From: Aquanectria penicillioides
Lineage: Eukaryota; Ascomycota; Sordariomycetes; Hypocreales; Nectriaceae
Reading direction: 5' to 3'
DNA length: 64,000 nucleotides
Assembly: GCA_003415625.1 (NCBI GenBank)
Contig: PYIU01000004.1
Coordinates: forward strand, 1,612,001 to 1,676,000
The translations under genes were made by a program, and so were the position numbers. Positions 22,079-35,475 of this stretch are shown here, piece by piece. Under the pieces are notes generated by a model. It was not told the origin of the DNA and did not search any database. It saw only the letters and a list, made by a program, of their open reading frames with translations. Within the stretch, counting starts at the first letter, position 1. The number at the start of each line of letters is the position of its first letter.

Positions 22079-24320
22079 GGCGGGCGAGCTGGCGAAGGGG
22101 ACGAGGCCGGATGACAGCGGAAGAGATGCTGAGGTTCGCGCCGGAGGGAGGAAGCGTCCTTGGGGAGAGCGCGCGCGGCTAGGCGGCGATGGCGATGGCG
22201 GAGCGAGCGTAGGTGAATCAGCGAGAGGCCGGGAACGGGACGGTACGGATGATGGAGTTTTTGGGGCAGAAAGCTGGGGCTGGACCAAGGTGGGAACCGG
22301 GTGCCGGGCCTGGGACTAGGGCCTGGCGGGCTGGGTCTGGGTTGGAAGGAGAAGCTGGAAGAAGAAGAAGAGGGGCAGCTATGGACAAAAGAGGATACAC
22401 TGTAACATAAGGAGGATGGTGACCTAGCGAGGAGGGCCTTGTATACATGCTCGACGGCAGACACACACACATAGGTATGTACCTAGTATCTACGAGGAGC
22501 GGGGAGCAGCACAAGTAGTTTTGTAGTTTTTGTAGTGTGGCTTCCTATTGTGACATGCAAGTTGAGGTTGAGGTTTGCTTATGGTGGTGTCCCCTGTCGC
22601 CTCCCCATGCCGAGCATCTGCAGATGAGCTCTTCTGCTGTAGACGACGACGATGCCAAGCTTAGATTCAATCGTCGGGGAAAGATGATACACACAAGAAA
22701 AAAAAACGTGCAATGACAAGTGTCTTCTACTCGACCGTCTTTGCCCGAACCACTATTTTCCTTTTGTGCCTCTTTTTTTTTTTTTTCTCTCTCCCTGGTC
22801 CGCTTGGCCTTCTCCGCTTCTTTGGACTCCGTACAACGGGAGACTTGTGAGGTGACAAGAGGATCCGTCGGGCCCGGGGTCCTCACTGCACCGCCGGCCT
22901 TGGTTGGCGTTGTTTCGCGTCGTTGGTGAACCATCACCCCACTGCATCGGAGATCGGACACGGATACAGCTACCGGTTTCCGTTTTCGCTCCTGCAAACT
23001 TGGCGACCAAGGGTTCTGGCCTCGGAATACGATCCTCATGGTTTTGCTTGCTGCAGACCGGCTGATGTGGCTACTCTTGCCGGATCGAGGTCGAAATGAG
23101 AGTGGGCTGGGCTCTGGGTTGCGCAATACGCAGGGCCGATTACACTGACATGTGCTTTCAACACGGCTTTGTGAAGCTACCTATGTACCTAGGTAGGTAG
23201 GTACCTAGGTAGGCAGGCAGCGCAACGCTACAAGGGGAACCTGGGGGGCCGCCTCCCTCATTCATATTCAACTCGCTTGATAGAGGCGTATTGTCCTCTT
23301 GCCCCTGAGGAATGCCTCATGGCCGTCATTCTCAGCCTTTGTTATGTCTTCAATTCACACACCAACTTAACGTCCTCACACTTTCAGACCGGGCCAACAC
23401 GCCAATCACAAAGCCCGCTATTCCACCCGTATCCTCCATCCCCAACTCTCCCTGCACACATCCCCAATGGCAGCGCCCTCTCATTCGTCACATGCACCCA
23501 GACAACCATCCTATGCCCGCTGCATGTCTCTCCTTCCACCTCCATGCCCCCCCGAGAGCCTCTCTACTGTACCTCTGCCTCTGCATCTCTACTGGACGGC
23601 TCTTTGGCTACTGCAGCCTCTACGCCTCTACGCCTCTAGACCCTCTCTCTCTCCACTCCAAAAGTTGGGGACGTAGGTAAAATGGATCAGTTAACAAGGC
23701 CCGCTCGATTGATTGAGTGCCATCCGCCACTAGCCACCGACCGACCTAGTCTGCCGACTGTGGCACCCGGTGGAAAGTCGCGTCCCCAACAAATGCACCT
23801 ACCAGAACCAAAAAGACCAAAATTTGGCTTGTCAATTTTTTTTTGGTTGAGTTGTGAACGCTCTGGACCAGCGGAACAAACTGAGGGAAATACCCGCCTA
23901 CGTCGTATCTGCGAGCCGACCAGAGTATCCGAGGTCGAATGGACGAGCTTCGACTAAACGCTGTTCCCGCGTAGCACCTCCGCGCATGCAATAGGTAGCT
24001 CGATTGTCACGCCGTAGATAAGCCTCCCCTCAGCACAGATACCTGACGTCATCGACGCCATCGACGCCATCCCCGCCATCGCTATCATTGTTATCGGCAC
24101 CATTGTCGGCGAATTGCCTCCATCACGCTTGATACCGCATAGAATCACCCAAGCGAGAACAGTCCGCGATAAGGATAGTTACGATGGAAACAATGAGTAG
24201 CATTTAGGACATATCATAATCTCCATCCAATGTTCATCGCTCATAAGTTATGCTTGCGCTACTGGGATATCAAAACATCAGCGTCTATGCCAAGAGTACC
24301 GGGACACTCTTGTGTCACCC
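22079..24320. other. Intergenic, GPT2 promoter and ETP1 3' flank
   Basis: It carries ACCTAGGT-type arrays at 22471-22486 and 23178-23220, CT-rich sequence at about 23370-23660 and a GACGCCATC direct repeat near 24050-24075. A 193-residue minus-strand frame at 22545-23126 is Lys/Ser/Arg-rich and unlike a conserved protein. I see no gene. Confidence 0.45.
23178..23220. repeat. ACCTAGGT / AGGT array
   Basis: Overlapping copies of the palindrome TACCTAGGTA followed by AGGT/AGGC steps. Similar blocks occur at 15731-15743, 22471-22486, 26861-26872 and 59840-59945. Confidence 0.7.
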
Positions 24321-26477
24321 TCATTTCCTGCCCCTCCGTCGACTCTTCTTCTCCGGGACGCTGGCAGTCCCTCCCTCTAACTCGCCCTCCTCGACTTTTC
24401 CCTCATTCTCCAATTCCTTCAACTTCTCCTGGCCTGAGATGAACATGCTGAGATCTCGGTTCATCTCCTTCAACTCCGCGGTTTCGCCGCGAAGCTCCTC
24501 TACCTGCTTGGTCAGGCCGTCATGATCTTTGTTCAGATATTCGATACGTTTCATCAACCCTTCGTTCACGCCCTTTTCCTCCTGCAGAGACTTGCCCAAG
24601 TTGCGTGCAAGGTTTTCGCTCTTGCTCGCCTTGTTGCGCTCCCTGGCGAGGTCTTTCTCAAGCTGTGGGATCGTCTCCTCGCTGAGCGTCTTGTACTTCT
24701 CCTCGAGTAATTCTAGCTTTTGCATGGCGTTTGACGCCTGTCCAACTGCGCCTTCAGCCGCAGCCGACGCCTTTGAGGCCTTATCTACAGCCTTGCTGAT
24801 CATCTCCTCGTAATAGGCTCGCTGCGACTCAAGTTGACTCGTAATGAGATGGGTATACTCCAATCCAATGGTTTCTAGCTTCGCTCGGGGTACCACGTCT
24901 TCCTCCTCTTGGTACTCGTGGTGTCCACTTCTTCCCGGAAGCTCTACAACTTTGCCATCTCCCTTATCGCGGATAAGTCGATGAACCCACATATCTCCAG
25001 CGTAATCCCACACATGTTGCGTCTCTATTTCAAGAGAGAAGCTGTGCGCCGTTTCTTTCCAGTGGTCTTTGGCGTGGCCCCGCTTATATCGTCCACAACC
25101 AACGTAGCCACAAATCAGGCAAATCCATAGGTCGTCTGCACAATCGCAGACAGAGCACAAGTTGGACACATGCGACCCAAACGGTTGCTTATGGGGATTC
25201 GAAGGATCCGACTCGGCCTCAGGCGAAGGATTCGTAAACCGGCAGACTGGGCATCCCGCTCCTTTCCAATTCTGGAGACATGTGCAATGGAAAACATGGG
25301 AGCATGGAATCGTCATGAGCCCATTTGTCTCGTCCATTCGCTCAAGACACACAGGACATGTCGGCAGCTCAACGAGGTTAGGCGTGGGAGGAGGGAACGG
25401 CCGGAGACTGCTTGACATGCCGGTCGAAGATGATAATGATGAAAGGCTATGGCTAGGCTTCCTCCTGGTTGGCGTTTCAAAGGTGATACTCTTGACAAAC
25501 ACAGCGTGGCAAATCTGAGGCTACATTATAGTTAGCAAACCAGAATTAGATCTTAGACCAGAGAATACAGTACTCACCTCCATGGTGTTGAAAACCTTGC
25601 CATCAAACTCGCGCCGCCACTGCTTTGCTCGGCGACTCTCGCGGAACTTGAGCAGGACAAGATACCTGTTCATCTTTGAGGTCATAACCATCCGACAATG
25701 GCTGATATCGTCCCTCCACTTTTCGCCAACGAAGCCCAAGAAGTCTCCTGGAGACATGTATGCGGGAACAGCGGGAATGCACAAGGTCGTGCAATCGCCG
25801 TCCTTTGACTCCCCTTCGCTGTCCTGCGGCTCGACCACGCCCAAGCTGGGCGTCTCTTCGCCTTCTCGGTAGAAATGAACCACACCCCAGCCGAGCTCGG
25901 TGTTTTTTGTCTCGAGGGGGATGTATTTCGCCTTCGTTGCCGTCCCCGCACCGCCGAACGTCGGTCCCAATGAAGGCGCCGCTGACGACCCCATCCTGCT
26001 TGTTTCGCCCGCCATCGGATTTCCGGTTCGCAAATCAAGTGTCTCGAGGCTCACCCTTCCAAACCTCCAATCCTGCACTGCAGTTTGTGGTCGGATCGCT
26101 GCGTTGGCAGGCGGAGGGGGAGAACTGTTGGTCCTCTGAAGCCACTGGCGTTCGGACACTATCTCGATTTTGCGCTCCGCTTCTCTCAAAGGCACACGCG
26201 GGGTTGCACCGCAATCTATGACACTCGGGGTTGATGACGATGGGTTTTGGGCTGTCACGAGGGTCGACAAGGGATAGCTCTGCTGAAAAGGTGGTGTAGA
26301 TGTTGGAATTCGGTGGGATGTTTTCCTATCGGGTCGTGGGTGGGAGGGAAAGTCGTCAAATACGTTGGCATCGGAAGGTGGGAGCCAGATCTGATTGTCG
26401 GCTGTCGAGGGTCCGTCCACAACGGGATTTGGGGTCGGATACAGCTCAAATGTGAGATGATAAAAGTACGAAGGCAT
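24321..26477 (-). CDS. ETP1: BRAP/ETP1-type RING and UBP zinc-finger protein
   Basis: Exons 26477-25578 and 25520-24321 (intron 25577-25521, GTGAGT, CTAAC, TAG) join as TME PQICHAVF, 699 residues. Start: MPSYFYHLTFELYPTP was preferred over a Met 45 codons upstream, which adds a low-complexity stretch. Seen: an N-terminal BRAP2-type domain in the first 300 residues (CIPAVPAYMSPGDFLGFVG), a RING (CPVCLERMDE...PCSHVFHCTCL...GCPVCR, about 354-393), a UBP-type zinc finger (CSVCDCADDLWICLICGYVG to HVWDYAGDMWVHRL, about 418-475), then a long coiled coil and a basic KKSRRRGRK end. Known: human BRAP is a RING ubiquitin ligase in Ras/MAPK control; yeast Etp1 acts in ethanol tolerance and protein turnover. 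Cytosolic role inferred. Confidence 0.93.
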
Positions 26478-27175
26478 AGCCTGATGCTGGAGCCCTGCGG
26501 ATAGATGGCGGTAGCGGATGGGTGGTGGTAGAGTCGTCGAAAAAAATAGTAGATCAGCTGTCGCACGTTGAAGGTTGCTAGGAGCGCGATGTCGTGGAGG
26601 GTTGTGTGGCAAAGGATCACAGCAACGATGTTTTCGGAGTTGATTAAGGCGGCAAAAAAGGATACGTATAAGTAGGCTCAGACAAGAAGCTTTCGGATTT
26701 CATGGTCTTCCCATGAGTCAGAGAGCCACTCGACTTGACCTTGAGAAGCACATTCACAGTCTCAATTTTGCGGGACAGGTTTGGAAGGTACATGGGATGC
26801 ATTTTTGGCAGTTTGCGTGGGCGCGGTGTTTCGGCCCCACCACCCTGGCCCTGGATCGGCTACCTAGGTAGGGAGAAGACATGAGCCACGAGACAACGCC
26901 ACCAACCCCTCTCTTATCCACCTTCTCCACTTGTCATGGATCACACGTCACTTCAAGCAGGGGGAGCAAGTGGAACAGTCATGTAGACTTCAATGGAGTC
27001 TGTATTCGTGCACTGCAAATATGCCATGTGCAACAAACTATTGTACTAATTGGATATATCAATCGCGCCAGGCCACGCTGTGCCTGACTCCAAATCCCAA
27101 GTAAAAAACCCAAAACGCCATTCAGTGCCAACTATGCCAGCGTCGTCATGAACCATAACAATCCAATCGGATCGC
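26478..27175. other. Intergenic: ETP1 promoter and UBI4 3' flank
   Basis: It contains a TACCTAGGTAGG block at 26861-26872 and AT-rich 3' flank of UBI4. No coding signal was seen. Confidence 0.5.
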
Positions 27176-28212
<1,037 letters not shown>

Positions 28213-28278
28213 GATGGCGGTTGTTTGATGTGGTCGAGGTAGTAGTAGATCGCTTGATTAATGGTAGGAGTGTATCGC

Positions 28279-28286
28279 TTCTCGAA
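28279..28286. promoter_or_regulatory. Possible heat-shock element TTCTCGAA upstream of UBI4
   Basis: TTCnnGAA, followed by a looser GAGnAGTTC, about 70 bases upstream of the UBI4 ATG. It may lie in the leader, so this is weak support only. Known: HSF sites drive UBI4 in yeast. Confidence 0.25.
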
Positions 28287-30118
28287 ATCGAGGAGTTCGA
28301 CGATAGAAAGTGAGATGGTTTAGGAAAAGAGGTGTGGTCCGTTGATGAAGGGGAGGGGAGGTTTAAGTAGGAGGGAGGTGAAGCAAGGCACAGGAGGCAG
28401 CAAGTGGCAGGCACCCGTTTGGCCTGGACCGGGAAGGTGGGAGGCAGGTGGGAGGCGGGGGCGCAGTTGACCGGATTACGCCTACGACAAGGCAGGAGCG
28501 CGGGCGCAGGGGTCTGGGCGGGTGATTCATCGCACCCAATGGCGGCCGCGCCGCGGGAAGGCTCCAGAACTACGGAGCAGGCTGGAGAAACGCCACAGCC
28601 GGTTCCGGGTACCCGCGCTGCAAGCGGGTGCGGGGTGAGACATGAGGTACTGGGGACTTGGGTATCTTATCTCTGGCGGTGGACTCGATGACCGGACCCT
28701 TCTGGACATGACTGATGTCAGAGCGGACCGTTTGTTGCTCATGGGGGCTCAGGCCTCCTCTTGCGATTGCCATGAATGAGCGCTTAGAAATCGCGTGTGC
28801 TGGGCGAGAAGAGCGATAAAATTTTCATCCGACGTCACCCGGCCTGTTCGGGCGTGGGGAAGCATGCGCGGAACAATTAGAATATGAAAAATGCAGGGCC
28901 TCTTTCGGTTTTGCCCATGGTGCCATCGCCTATCGCCGTCACCGTCTTTGGCTGTCAAGTCATCATGAGCCGACACCTGCGGACACGCATGGGCGATTCA
29001 CTGGCGGCCCAACAGCAGCGGGCCCAGTGGGCGGGCCCATATGGATGGATATGTGTGCCGCCACTTCCCCAGCAAAAGGCCAAGATATGGGATAGCATTT
29101 CGTTCGTCTCCATCGAACTTTGTCAGGGAATGGCAGTCTGGCTAAGATGATCATTCCCCAATGTGCATGGCCGAGCCTCACCGTGCCTCACTGTGCTAGG
29201 AACAAAACAAAGCCTCGAACCTCGTTCGTACGCCGCCCGCCATCTGTCGTCAATAACCCGCTACTTGAAAATGTCTTGAGCGGCAGTGGGTTCTCGTCTC
29301 TCCGTCGAATGCCAGCACGGCTTCCTCGCCGAACTCGTCACAATCCATTCCCAGCCATGCCCTACCCACGCCCAGTCAAGCAGTGCGGGGTCACCGAAAC
29401 CGCCCGCTAAATCCGGCTTCAGCTCGTTGACGGTGGCGACGTCATTGTTTGACATGGGTGTCACACCAAATCTGCCCAACGTGCCGGCACAAAATTGCTC
29501 GCACCTCGCTTTCAAGGAATCGCGCCATTCGCATTGTGGTTGGCATGCCGAAATCCTCCGGGATAATTGCGCTGCGCCAGGCAGGAACGCCCTGTCTCTT
29601 GAGGTGAGTAATTCTATGGCTGATGCAACATAGCTCATGACTTTTTTTTTTTTGCCGAGAAATCCCTTTGCTTATGGCATTGAATGTAACACTCCTGTTG
29701 CAATGCATCTCCTCGGAGGTATTGACGCCTTGCCTTGGATGCCCTTGTACTATATATAGCCTTAGGCTTGTTGAATATATATTAAAAATCTTCAAGCTTG
29801 GTGCATTGAAGTTATGTTTCCAAGTTTTCATTATCTCTCTTATTGGCGGCCAACGTTTGCCACCTAGATCTGGGATCGGGTTTGGCCGCCAATGTGGCCA
29901 ATGGATTGAATTACAGCCCAACAGATCAGCTTCATCCAGGGCCAGTCAGATAACATGGATTTCGACACCATCATTCCACCCCACCCGTATCGACCAAACC
30001 TGTGCCATCTTGGCGACCTCATAAAATTGAACGCTGGAAAAAGGTATATTCTGGAAGTCCGGTTTAAGTTGAAAATAGAGGCGAAGCTCTTAAATTCGGC
30101 ATGGGTGTACGTCATAGA

Positions 30119-30733
30119 TCAGGTCCCTGGCTCGGGAGAAAGACTGAGATGCAAAAGTACAAGACCAGGGGTATGTATAAGCATGACTTCGAGGATTGTA
30201 TCAACGACAGGGCTAGGGCTATTCATAGAGCTTGGTCTTGATGAGCATGCCTTCAAAAAAAAACCCAAAGGATAGCACAATTTCTGCTGCTTGTTCGCGT
30301 CGGACGATATTTCCATGCACACACTTTCCGTAACGAACTCGGATTTCTTTTCTTCAAGTTGATATTCAGGGCTTGTTATTATCGCATTGCTGACCTCTTG
30401 CCCAAACTCAGTAGCCAAAACGTCTCGCCGACAATCCGAAAGACCTACCTTCGAGGAAGGAATGACTCTGGCTCTCGAGTCAGGGAAGTGGATATATCGA
30501 AGCCCGTAATTATCCTCCACACGTACCCCAAATAAAGTCATGGCATAACTAGCCACAGTCTCTTTGCTGATCCGTATGTATATTTTGCACTTGTCGTCGG
30601 AATTTGCTGGGGAAGTAAACCTCATGTCAACGCCGGCAACAATTAGGTGACAATAGCAGGTGCAGGTCTCTCGACAAATCGAACTGGAAAAATGCGGCGG
30701 GAAACAAGCGATTAACTGCTTCCATTGAAGCAT
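30119..30733 (-). CDS. Hypothetical protein, 204 residues, weak
   Basis: An open frame from ATG at 30733 to a stop at 30119. The middle part reads like protein (DDKCKIYIRISKETVASYAM; VEDNYGLRYIHFPDSRARVI), but the first 35 residues are Cys-rich and odd. In another frame just upstream, an ATG at about 30763 gives MDDTKVADFSNASMEAVNRL FPAAFFQFDL before stopping. So the true gene may start there with an unseen intron or another frame break. No family recognised. Confidence 0.3.
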   Translation of the reverse strand: MLQWKQLIACFPPHFSSSICRETCTCYCHLIVAGVDMRFTSPANSDDKCKIYIRISKETVASYAMTLFGVRVEDNYGLRYIHFPDSRARVIPSSKVGLSDCRRDVLATEFGQEVSNAIITSPEYQLEEKKSEFVTESVCMEISSDANKQQKLCYPLGFFLKACSSRPSSMNSPSPVVDTILEVMLIHTPGLVLLHLSLSPEPGT

Positions 30734-32221
30734 TGGAAAAGTCTGCTACTTTTGTGTCGTCCATGTTATCAGAAGGTGTAAGTGACGATCGAGTCGCCTA
30801 GCAGTCTCAAAAGCGACATAAACGAACGGAGACCCAGAATAGAAGTCGTCGGATTTCGCTGTTTGTCAACCTTCAGGTAATCCCGGTGAGTTGTTGATAT
30901 GTTTGAGTCTGGAAATGATATCAGGGAGCAGAGCTCTTTTTTCGTCCATCTTCAAACTCAACGATTGCAGTAGCGGAGAGGAACATGAGACGAGCAGTCA
31001 GAAAACCCGAGAGGCCAGCAGACAGGTAAGGGGACAATTCATGAATGACTGGAGAAGAAAATCAACACACAGAATCAAGGCGTGTAACCAAAACTAGCGA
31101 GCCTCACGTAGCACAATAAAATGAATTCAATTTCTACGACAATGGGATTGGGTGGCGGATACTGCCCGCGTGGGCTTGCATTGGCAGTGTTTGTATAGTC
31201 GGATCGCGTAGAAGCTCTTTGAGTAACCTGACATTTCCTGCTAGCGGCATTGAGCCCAACAGAACGAAGGGCAAAGAAATACCGCGATTATGAGAATGAT
31301 AATACAAATAAGAGTCGCACAGCTCTCCGGAGGAATAACTTCTGGTTATGCCCTTACCCGGTTTCACACCGGGTCTGGGTGGTGCCGTGTGGAACTCACC
31401 ATCGCCCGCAAGGGATACGACGCCCGACGCGGAAAGTTAAACCAGTGGGGAAAATGAAACCAAGCTTAACTCTTGGCACAGCTCAACACGGATGAATACA
31501 AACTCTTCCTCCCTAGCCAAGGGGGAAGCTATCCGGAACTTGGTTCTGGCCAGCGGATATCCTGCTCGAAGCGGGTCATGTGGACGTGCCGTCCGTTGCA
31601 ACTAGGGCTCCCTCCTCGAGCTTCCGCTATAGGCAGGCCGCATAGACAAACTGACTAGCGCACGCAATCGCACTGTAAGGGTCCCATTGCTATTTTGATC
31701 AAACCGTTCCGACCCAGATTGTCTCCATTTGCAGGCTCCCGGTGCCCGCCTCGGCTGCGTAGCCGCCAGTTGCGCAACGCGAGTCATCCACGCCGCCCCG
31801 CTTCTCAGCTTCTCCTAGTACAATCGATCTATTGACGGACCAGCCACGGTAGCCAACCACCAGCACAAAAACAGCTGCTTCCAGGCTCATCACGCGAGGC
31901 CCAAACGGAAGATCGTCGGGGACGGAAGGGTGGGAGCCTGCAACTGCGTCCGACTCTGCCAGGGCGATCCATCGGCACCGCCACCTCCCTGCCGTTTACG
32001 AACTACGGTCAGCTCACATGGCGTTCCCCCTGGCTTCACCGCTCAATTATCAGCAAGCATCTTCGCTCTTCAGGACGCTGACCGTGGCGGCCTCACCTTG
32101 GTTCCTGAGACTTCTTGCGACTTAGCGTCAAACCTACGGCCCACCGGGCTCGGTCAGGGAGTTCAAGGCATCACTCACTGAACAATCCTCCAGGCATGCT
32201 GCCCCGTGAGTCAAAAACATT

Positions 32222-32288
32222 ATAGTCATAGTCATAGTCATAGTCAGTACCTGACATAGTCCGCCACCATCACCATCACCATCACCAT
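32222..32288. repeat. Two adjacent hexamer microsatellites
   Basis: Four ATAGTC units at 32222-32245, then, after about 19 bases, four CACCAT units at 32265-32288. Confidence 0.85.
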
Positions 32289-32977
32289 CAACGCCAGAGC
32301 GACGGTCTAAAGAGTCAGGAAACTTTAAAAATCCAATGTGATTCTGGCTGTGCTACAGCACTTGTCTAGCAAGCCAGAGCTTTTGTGTAACTACCCGAGA
32401 AATCCTCGACATGCGCAAGCCCGCTCCATATACGAAGGTCCGGCCCACTTGAGCTCGCCAACGCCCTGAAATTCCATGCACACCCTCCTTTCATTTAGGC
32501 TCAATAAACCATGCACAATCATATCGTCCTTCAAAAATGCCATATCATGAACCATGATCCCATCAAAAACACCCTATCAGTAGGGTCTGTGTCTCGTCTG
32601 TATCCATCGTCTGCCCCAAAGCTAAAACGGTGAATAGAAAGTAAAAGCTTTGTCTTCTGCAAGTCATACAATCATAGAAGAAAGTCATAACAAGGTCATA
32701 AACACATTTCCCGTTTGTCAGGTAAATTCGTGCTGTGTTGGCGGTGACCAGCCGTGAGAGAAGGTAAAAGTCGTCGCTGTGTTGGTGATGCTTGAATAAA
32801 CACGGTTTGGGGTCCGTTTTGTCGTCCAAGGTTTGGGGGTTTCGAATCCTGCCAACGCTATCGCTGATAAAACAAATAAAACAAGTACAAAGGAAATATT
32901 GTCGGCAATCATAGAATGCCGACCAGATAATATCTATGACAACGTGTCCAAGCGGAGTAAGAGGGGTAAATGCAACC

Positions 32978-35108
32978 TTAGTTAGCCCGGATAACAAGCT
33001 TGGAAAGGAACTTGTTGGACAGGGAATCAAAGTCATATCGGTCAAACTTGGATTCCTTGCGGGTTCGGAGGTAGGCCTCTGCGGTAGAAGGTTAGTGGTG
33101 TTACAAGGAAATTTAAATGTGGATCGACATACCGTGCTTGATGACGTGTTGTCGCACTTCAGTCATGGCCTCACAAACGGCCATGTTGTTGTGAAGAAGG
33201 TGGCCGTGCTTGCGGGTGTCCCAGTCGGTGAAGGCAGGGAGCTTCTGCGAGATGGCGTGGAAGAGACCCACGATAACACCAACGGGGGTGGTCTCCATGT
33301 CAGTGCAGAACTTGTTGACGGCCGCGGGGTCAGGGACGCGGTAGTGGCAGTCGAACTGCATCTCCTCCCAAACGGCGAGAAGGATGGAAGCCAGCATGAA
33401 GATGGTGGGCCAGTTCTTCATCTTCTCGCCGCTGTACACGCCCGAGTACAGGGCAGACAGCTCCTCAAGGATGTCCTTCTGGAGCTCGCGCCACATGTCG
33501 GCAAGGGCGCACTTGATCTGAAAGTTGATCATGACAGGAGCGACGGTGCGTCCATAGTACTTGGAGTCCTCGTCGTCAATCTGGCCGTCCAGAGTAACCT
33601 CGTCACCCTGGTTCTCGACCATGGTGATGTGCATGGTGAGGTTATAGGCAAGGACGAGCTTGAGGGCCTTGCGGATGACAGGCATCTTCTCCTTGACGTA
33701 GTAGCGGTGAGCAGTCTTGAGGATCTCAGTGATGAAGGGAGTGCCCTCAAAGTGGTCGTCAATGAAGTCCTCGAAGGGACCATCGATGTGCTTGTCGAGG
33801 TACTCGGAGAGAGCATCAATGCGAACGCCCTCAGCACCAACGTCGAGCTTCTCGGTGCGGGTCTCGAAGTCAATGGGCTCCTGGTCAGTGAGAGACGACT
33901 CAACCCAGTCGACAGAGAAGCAGCTGTCGTCGGCGACGTAAACCTCGCGAACCATGACGGGGAGAGCGAAGCCATAGCCGTGAGTGATCCACATGAGAGT
34001 CTCCTTCTGGGCGAAGCCCTTGACGTTGTAAACGGAAACGCCACGGTCCATGTGCCTCTCGTAATCGGCCTTCCAGTCCTTCATAAAGTAACCAATGTCC
34101 TTGATGTCGATACGAGTGCAGGGAACCTGCCACAGACGCGCGTGGGAAGGCTGGCAACCGGCACATGGCTCTCCCTTGTCGCAGGTCTTCTTAAGGAACT
34201 TGCATCGCAGGCAAGCTCGCAGCTTTCTTATCTCGCTGGCTTGCTTTCGCTGCTCAGGCAAAAGAGGTCCCTTTCTGCGACCAACCTTCTTCTCAACAGT
34301 ACCATCCTTCTTGCCATTGGAAATGCGTCGAACAACGGGTTTCGTGGCCTTGGTGATGGGGCTCTTGCGGGGACCAGAGTTGCGGCGGGTGGTGCTCGTA
34401 GAGGGCGGCGAAGTAGAGCCGGCGCCGCTTCCAGGGCTGTGGCGGCTGGCGGAAGAAGAGGGCTCCGACTTGATGGGCACGGGGGCGACAGCGGCGGTAG
34501 GGCTGACGGTGTCATGAGTGTGGTGGTGCTCACCGGAGAAGCAGTTGCGGTGGTTGCTGGCGTCGACGTAGCCGTCAGACTCGGGGGAGAAGGGCGAGTA
34601 GGGGAAAGGAGGGATCTCCTCGAAGCTGCCGAAGTCCATGGAGTTGGCGCCGTCAGACGAATCCGAGTTGGTCCTCAAGTGCAGGGTCTGGGATGGGTTG
34701 AAGATGGCAGCACTCTGAGCATGAGCCTGCTGGAACTGGTCAAAGTTGGGCTGGTTCCAGTCGACCATGGCCCAACCCTCGCCGGAGGAAGACGGGAGCG
34801 ATAGAACCTCAAGGTAGGTCCCCGTCGGGGAGTTGCTACCGACGCTATCGAGGCGGGGAAGACCATCCATCTGCAGAGTGCTCTGAAACTCGTGCCAGTT
34901 CTCCATTCCGGCGCTGGCCCATTGGACCTGGGTGGGATCGTCCATTGGGGCATAGCATTGAAGGTCGATTCAAGCAAGTTCGCCTGGAGAGCAGCCTGCG
35001 TTGTTGCGGGCAGATAGTCGAGCGGGTTGGGCTGGAAGGGAGTTGGGAAGGCATTGAAGCTCATGAGGGCAGCATCCTGGATGAACTGGGACATGTCAGG
35101 GGCAGCAA

Positions 35109-35139
<31 letters not shown>

Positions 35140-35475
35140 AAGGGCCCAGTCGGTCAAAGGGTTCGCGGCGGGTTGGAAAGGCGACTGTTGTAGCGGCGAG
35201 TGCTGGCTATGCGGGCTGGATGACTGGGAAAGAGGGGAATTGGACTGGAGATCCTCGGGGCTCGTCGAGGCATGTCCGTGAGGGCTTCCCGAAGCCATAT
35301 CGAGCGGCACGTTCCAGGCACGAGTGTTTTGAGGCATGATGTTTGAAGCTGCCGATGGACTCGAGTGGGCAGTCGCGGTCTGGTAGGTTTGGTAGGTGGC
35401 TGCAGTACGATCCCGGTGGTCGAATGTCAAATCGAGCAAGGCATCACCCCCGCCGTTGTTGAAGTCGAGTGTCAT
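32978..35475 (-). CDS. Zn2Cys6 transcription factor with central zinc cluster, one frame break
   Basis: Exons 35475-33133 and 33078-32978 (intron 33132-33079, GTATGT, CTAAC, CAG); the join reads VIKH EAYLRTRKE and the protein ends VIRAN. Near 34947-34950 the frame shifts: C4 must be C5 to link LLESTFNAMP to MDDPTQVQWASAG. No splice pair can do it, because a stop lies just upstream in the second frame. Repaired length is 814 residues. Seen: poly-Q (10 Gln), Ser/Pro/Gln-rich N-terminal half, basic region (KKVGRRKGPLLPEQRKQASE), then C-x2-C-x6-C-x5-C-x2-C-x11-C (ACLRCKFLKKTCDKGEPCAG...VPC) near residues 420-450. About 360 conserved-looking residues follow, without the usual fungal_trans look. 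Nuclear regulator; targets unknown. Confidence 0.88.

Larger units (their letters stand above)
28213..32977. other. Gene-poor region between UBI4 and the Zn2Cys6 regulator
   Basis: The first part is the UBI4 promoter. A T run lies at 29642-29652 and microsatellites at 32222-32288. One weak open frame (30119-30733, listed separately) is the only coding candidate. I see nothing else that splices or reads as a protein. Confidence 0.45.

Noticed and set aside
22545..23126. 193-residue minus-strand frame upstream of GPT2
   Set aside because: Low-complexity Lys/Arg/Ser content, no domain, lies in GPT2 leader/promoter.
32821..32855. tRNA-like T-loop (ggtttcgaatcctgcc)
   Set aside because: No matching acceptor or anticodon arm within tRNA distance on either strand.
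32936..34804. 622-residue plus-strand frame
   Set aside because: Antisense shadow of the Zn2Cys6 regulator, which has the zinc cluster and splice-consistent ends.
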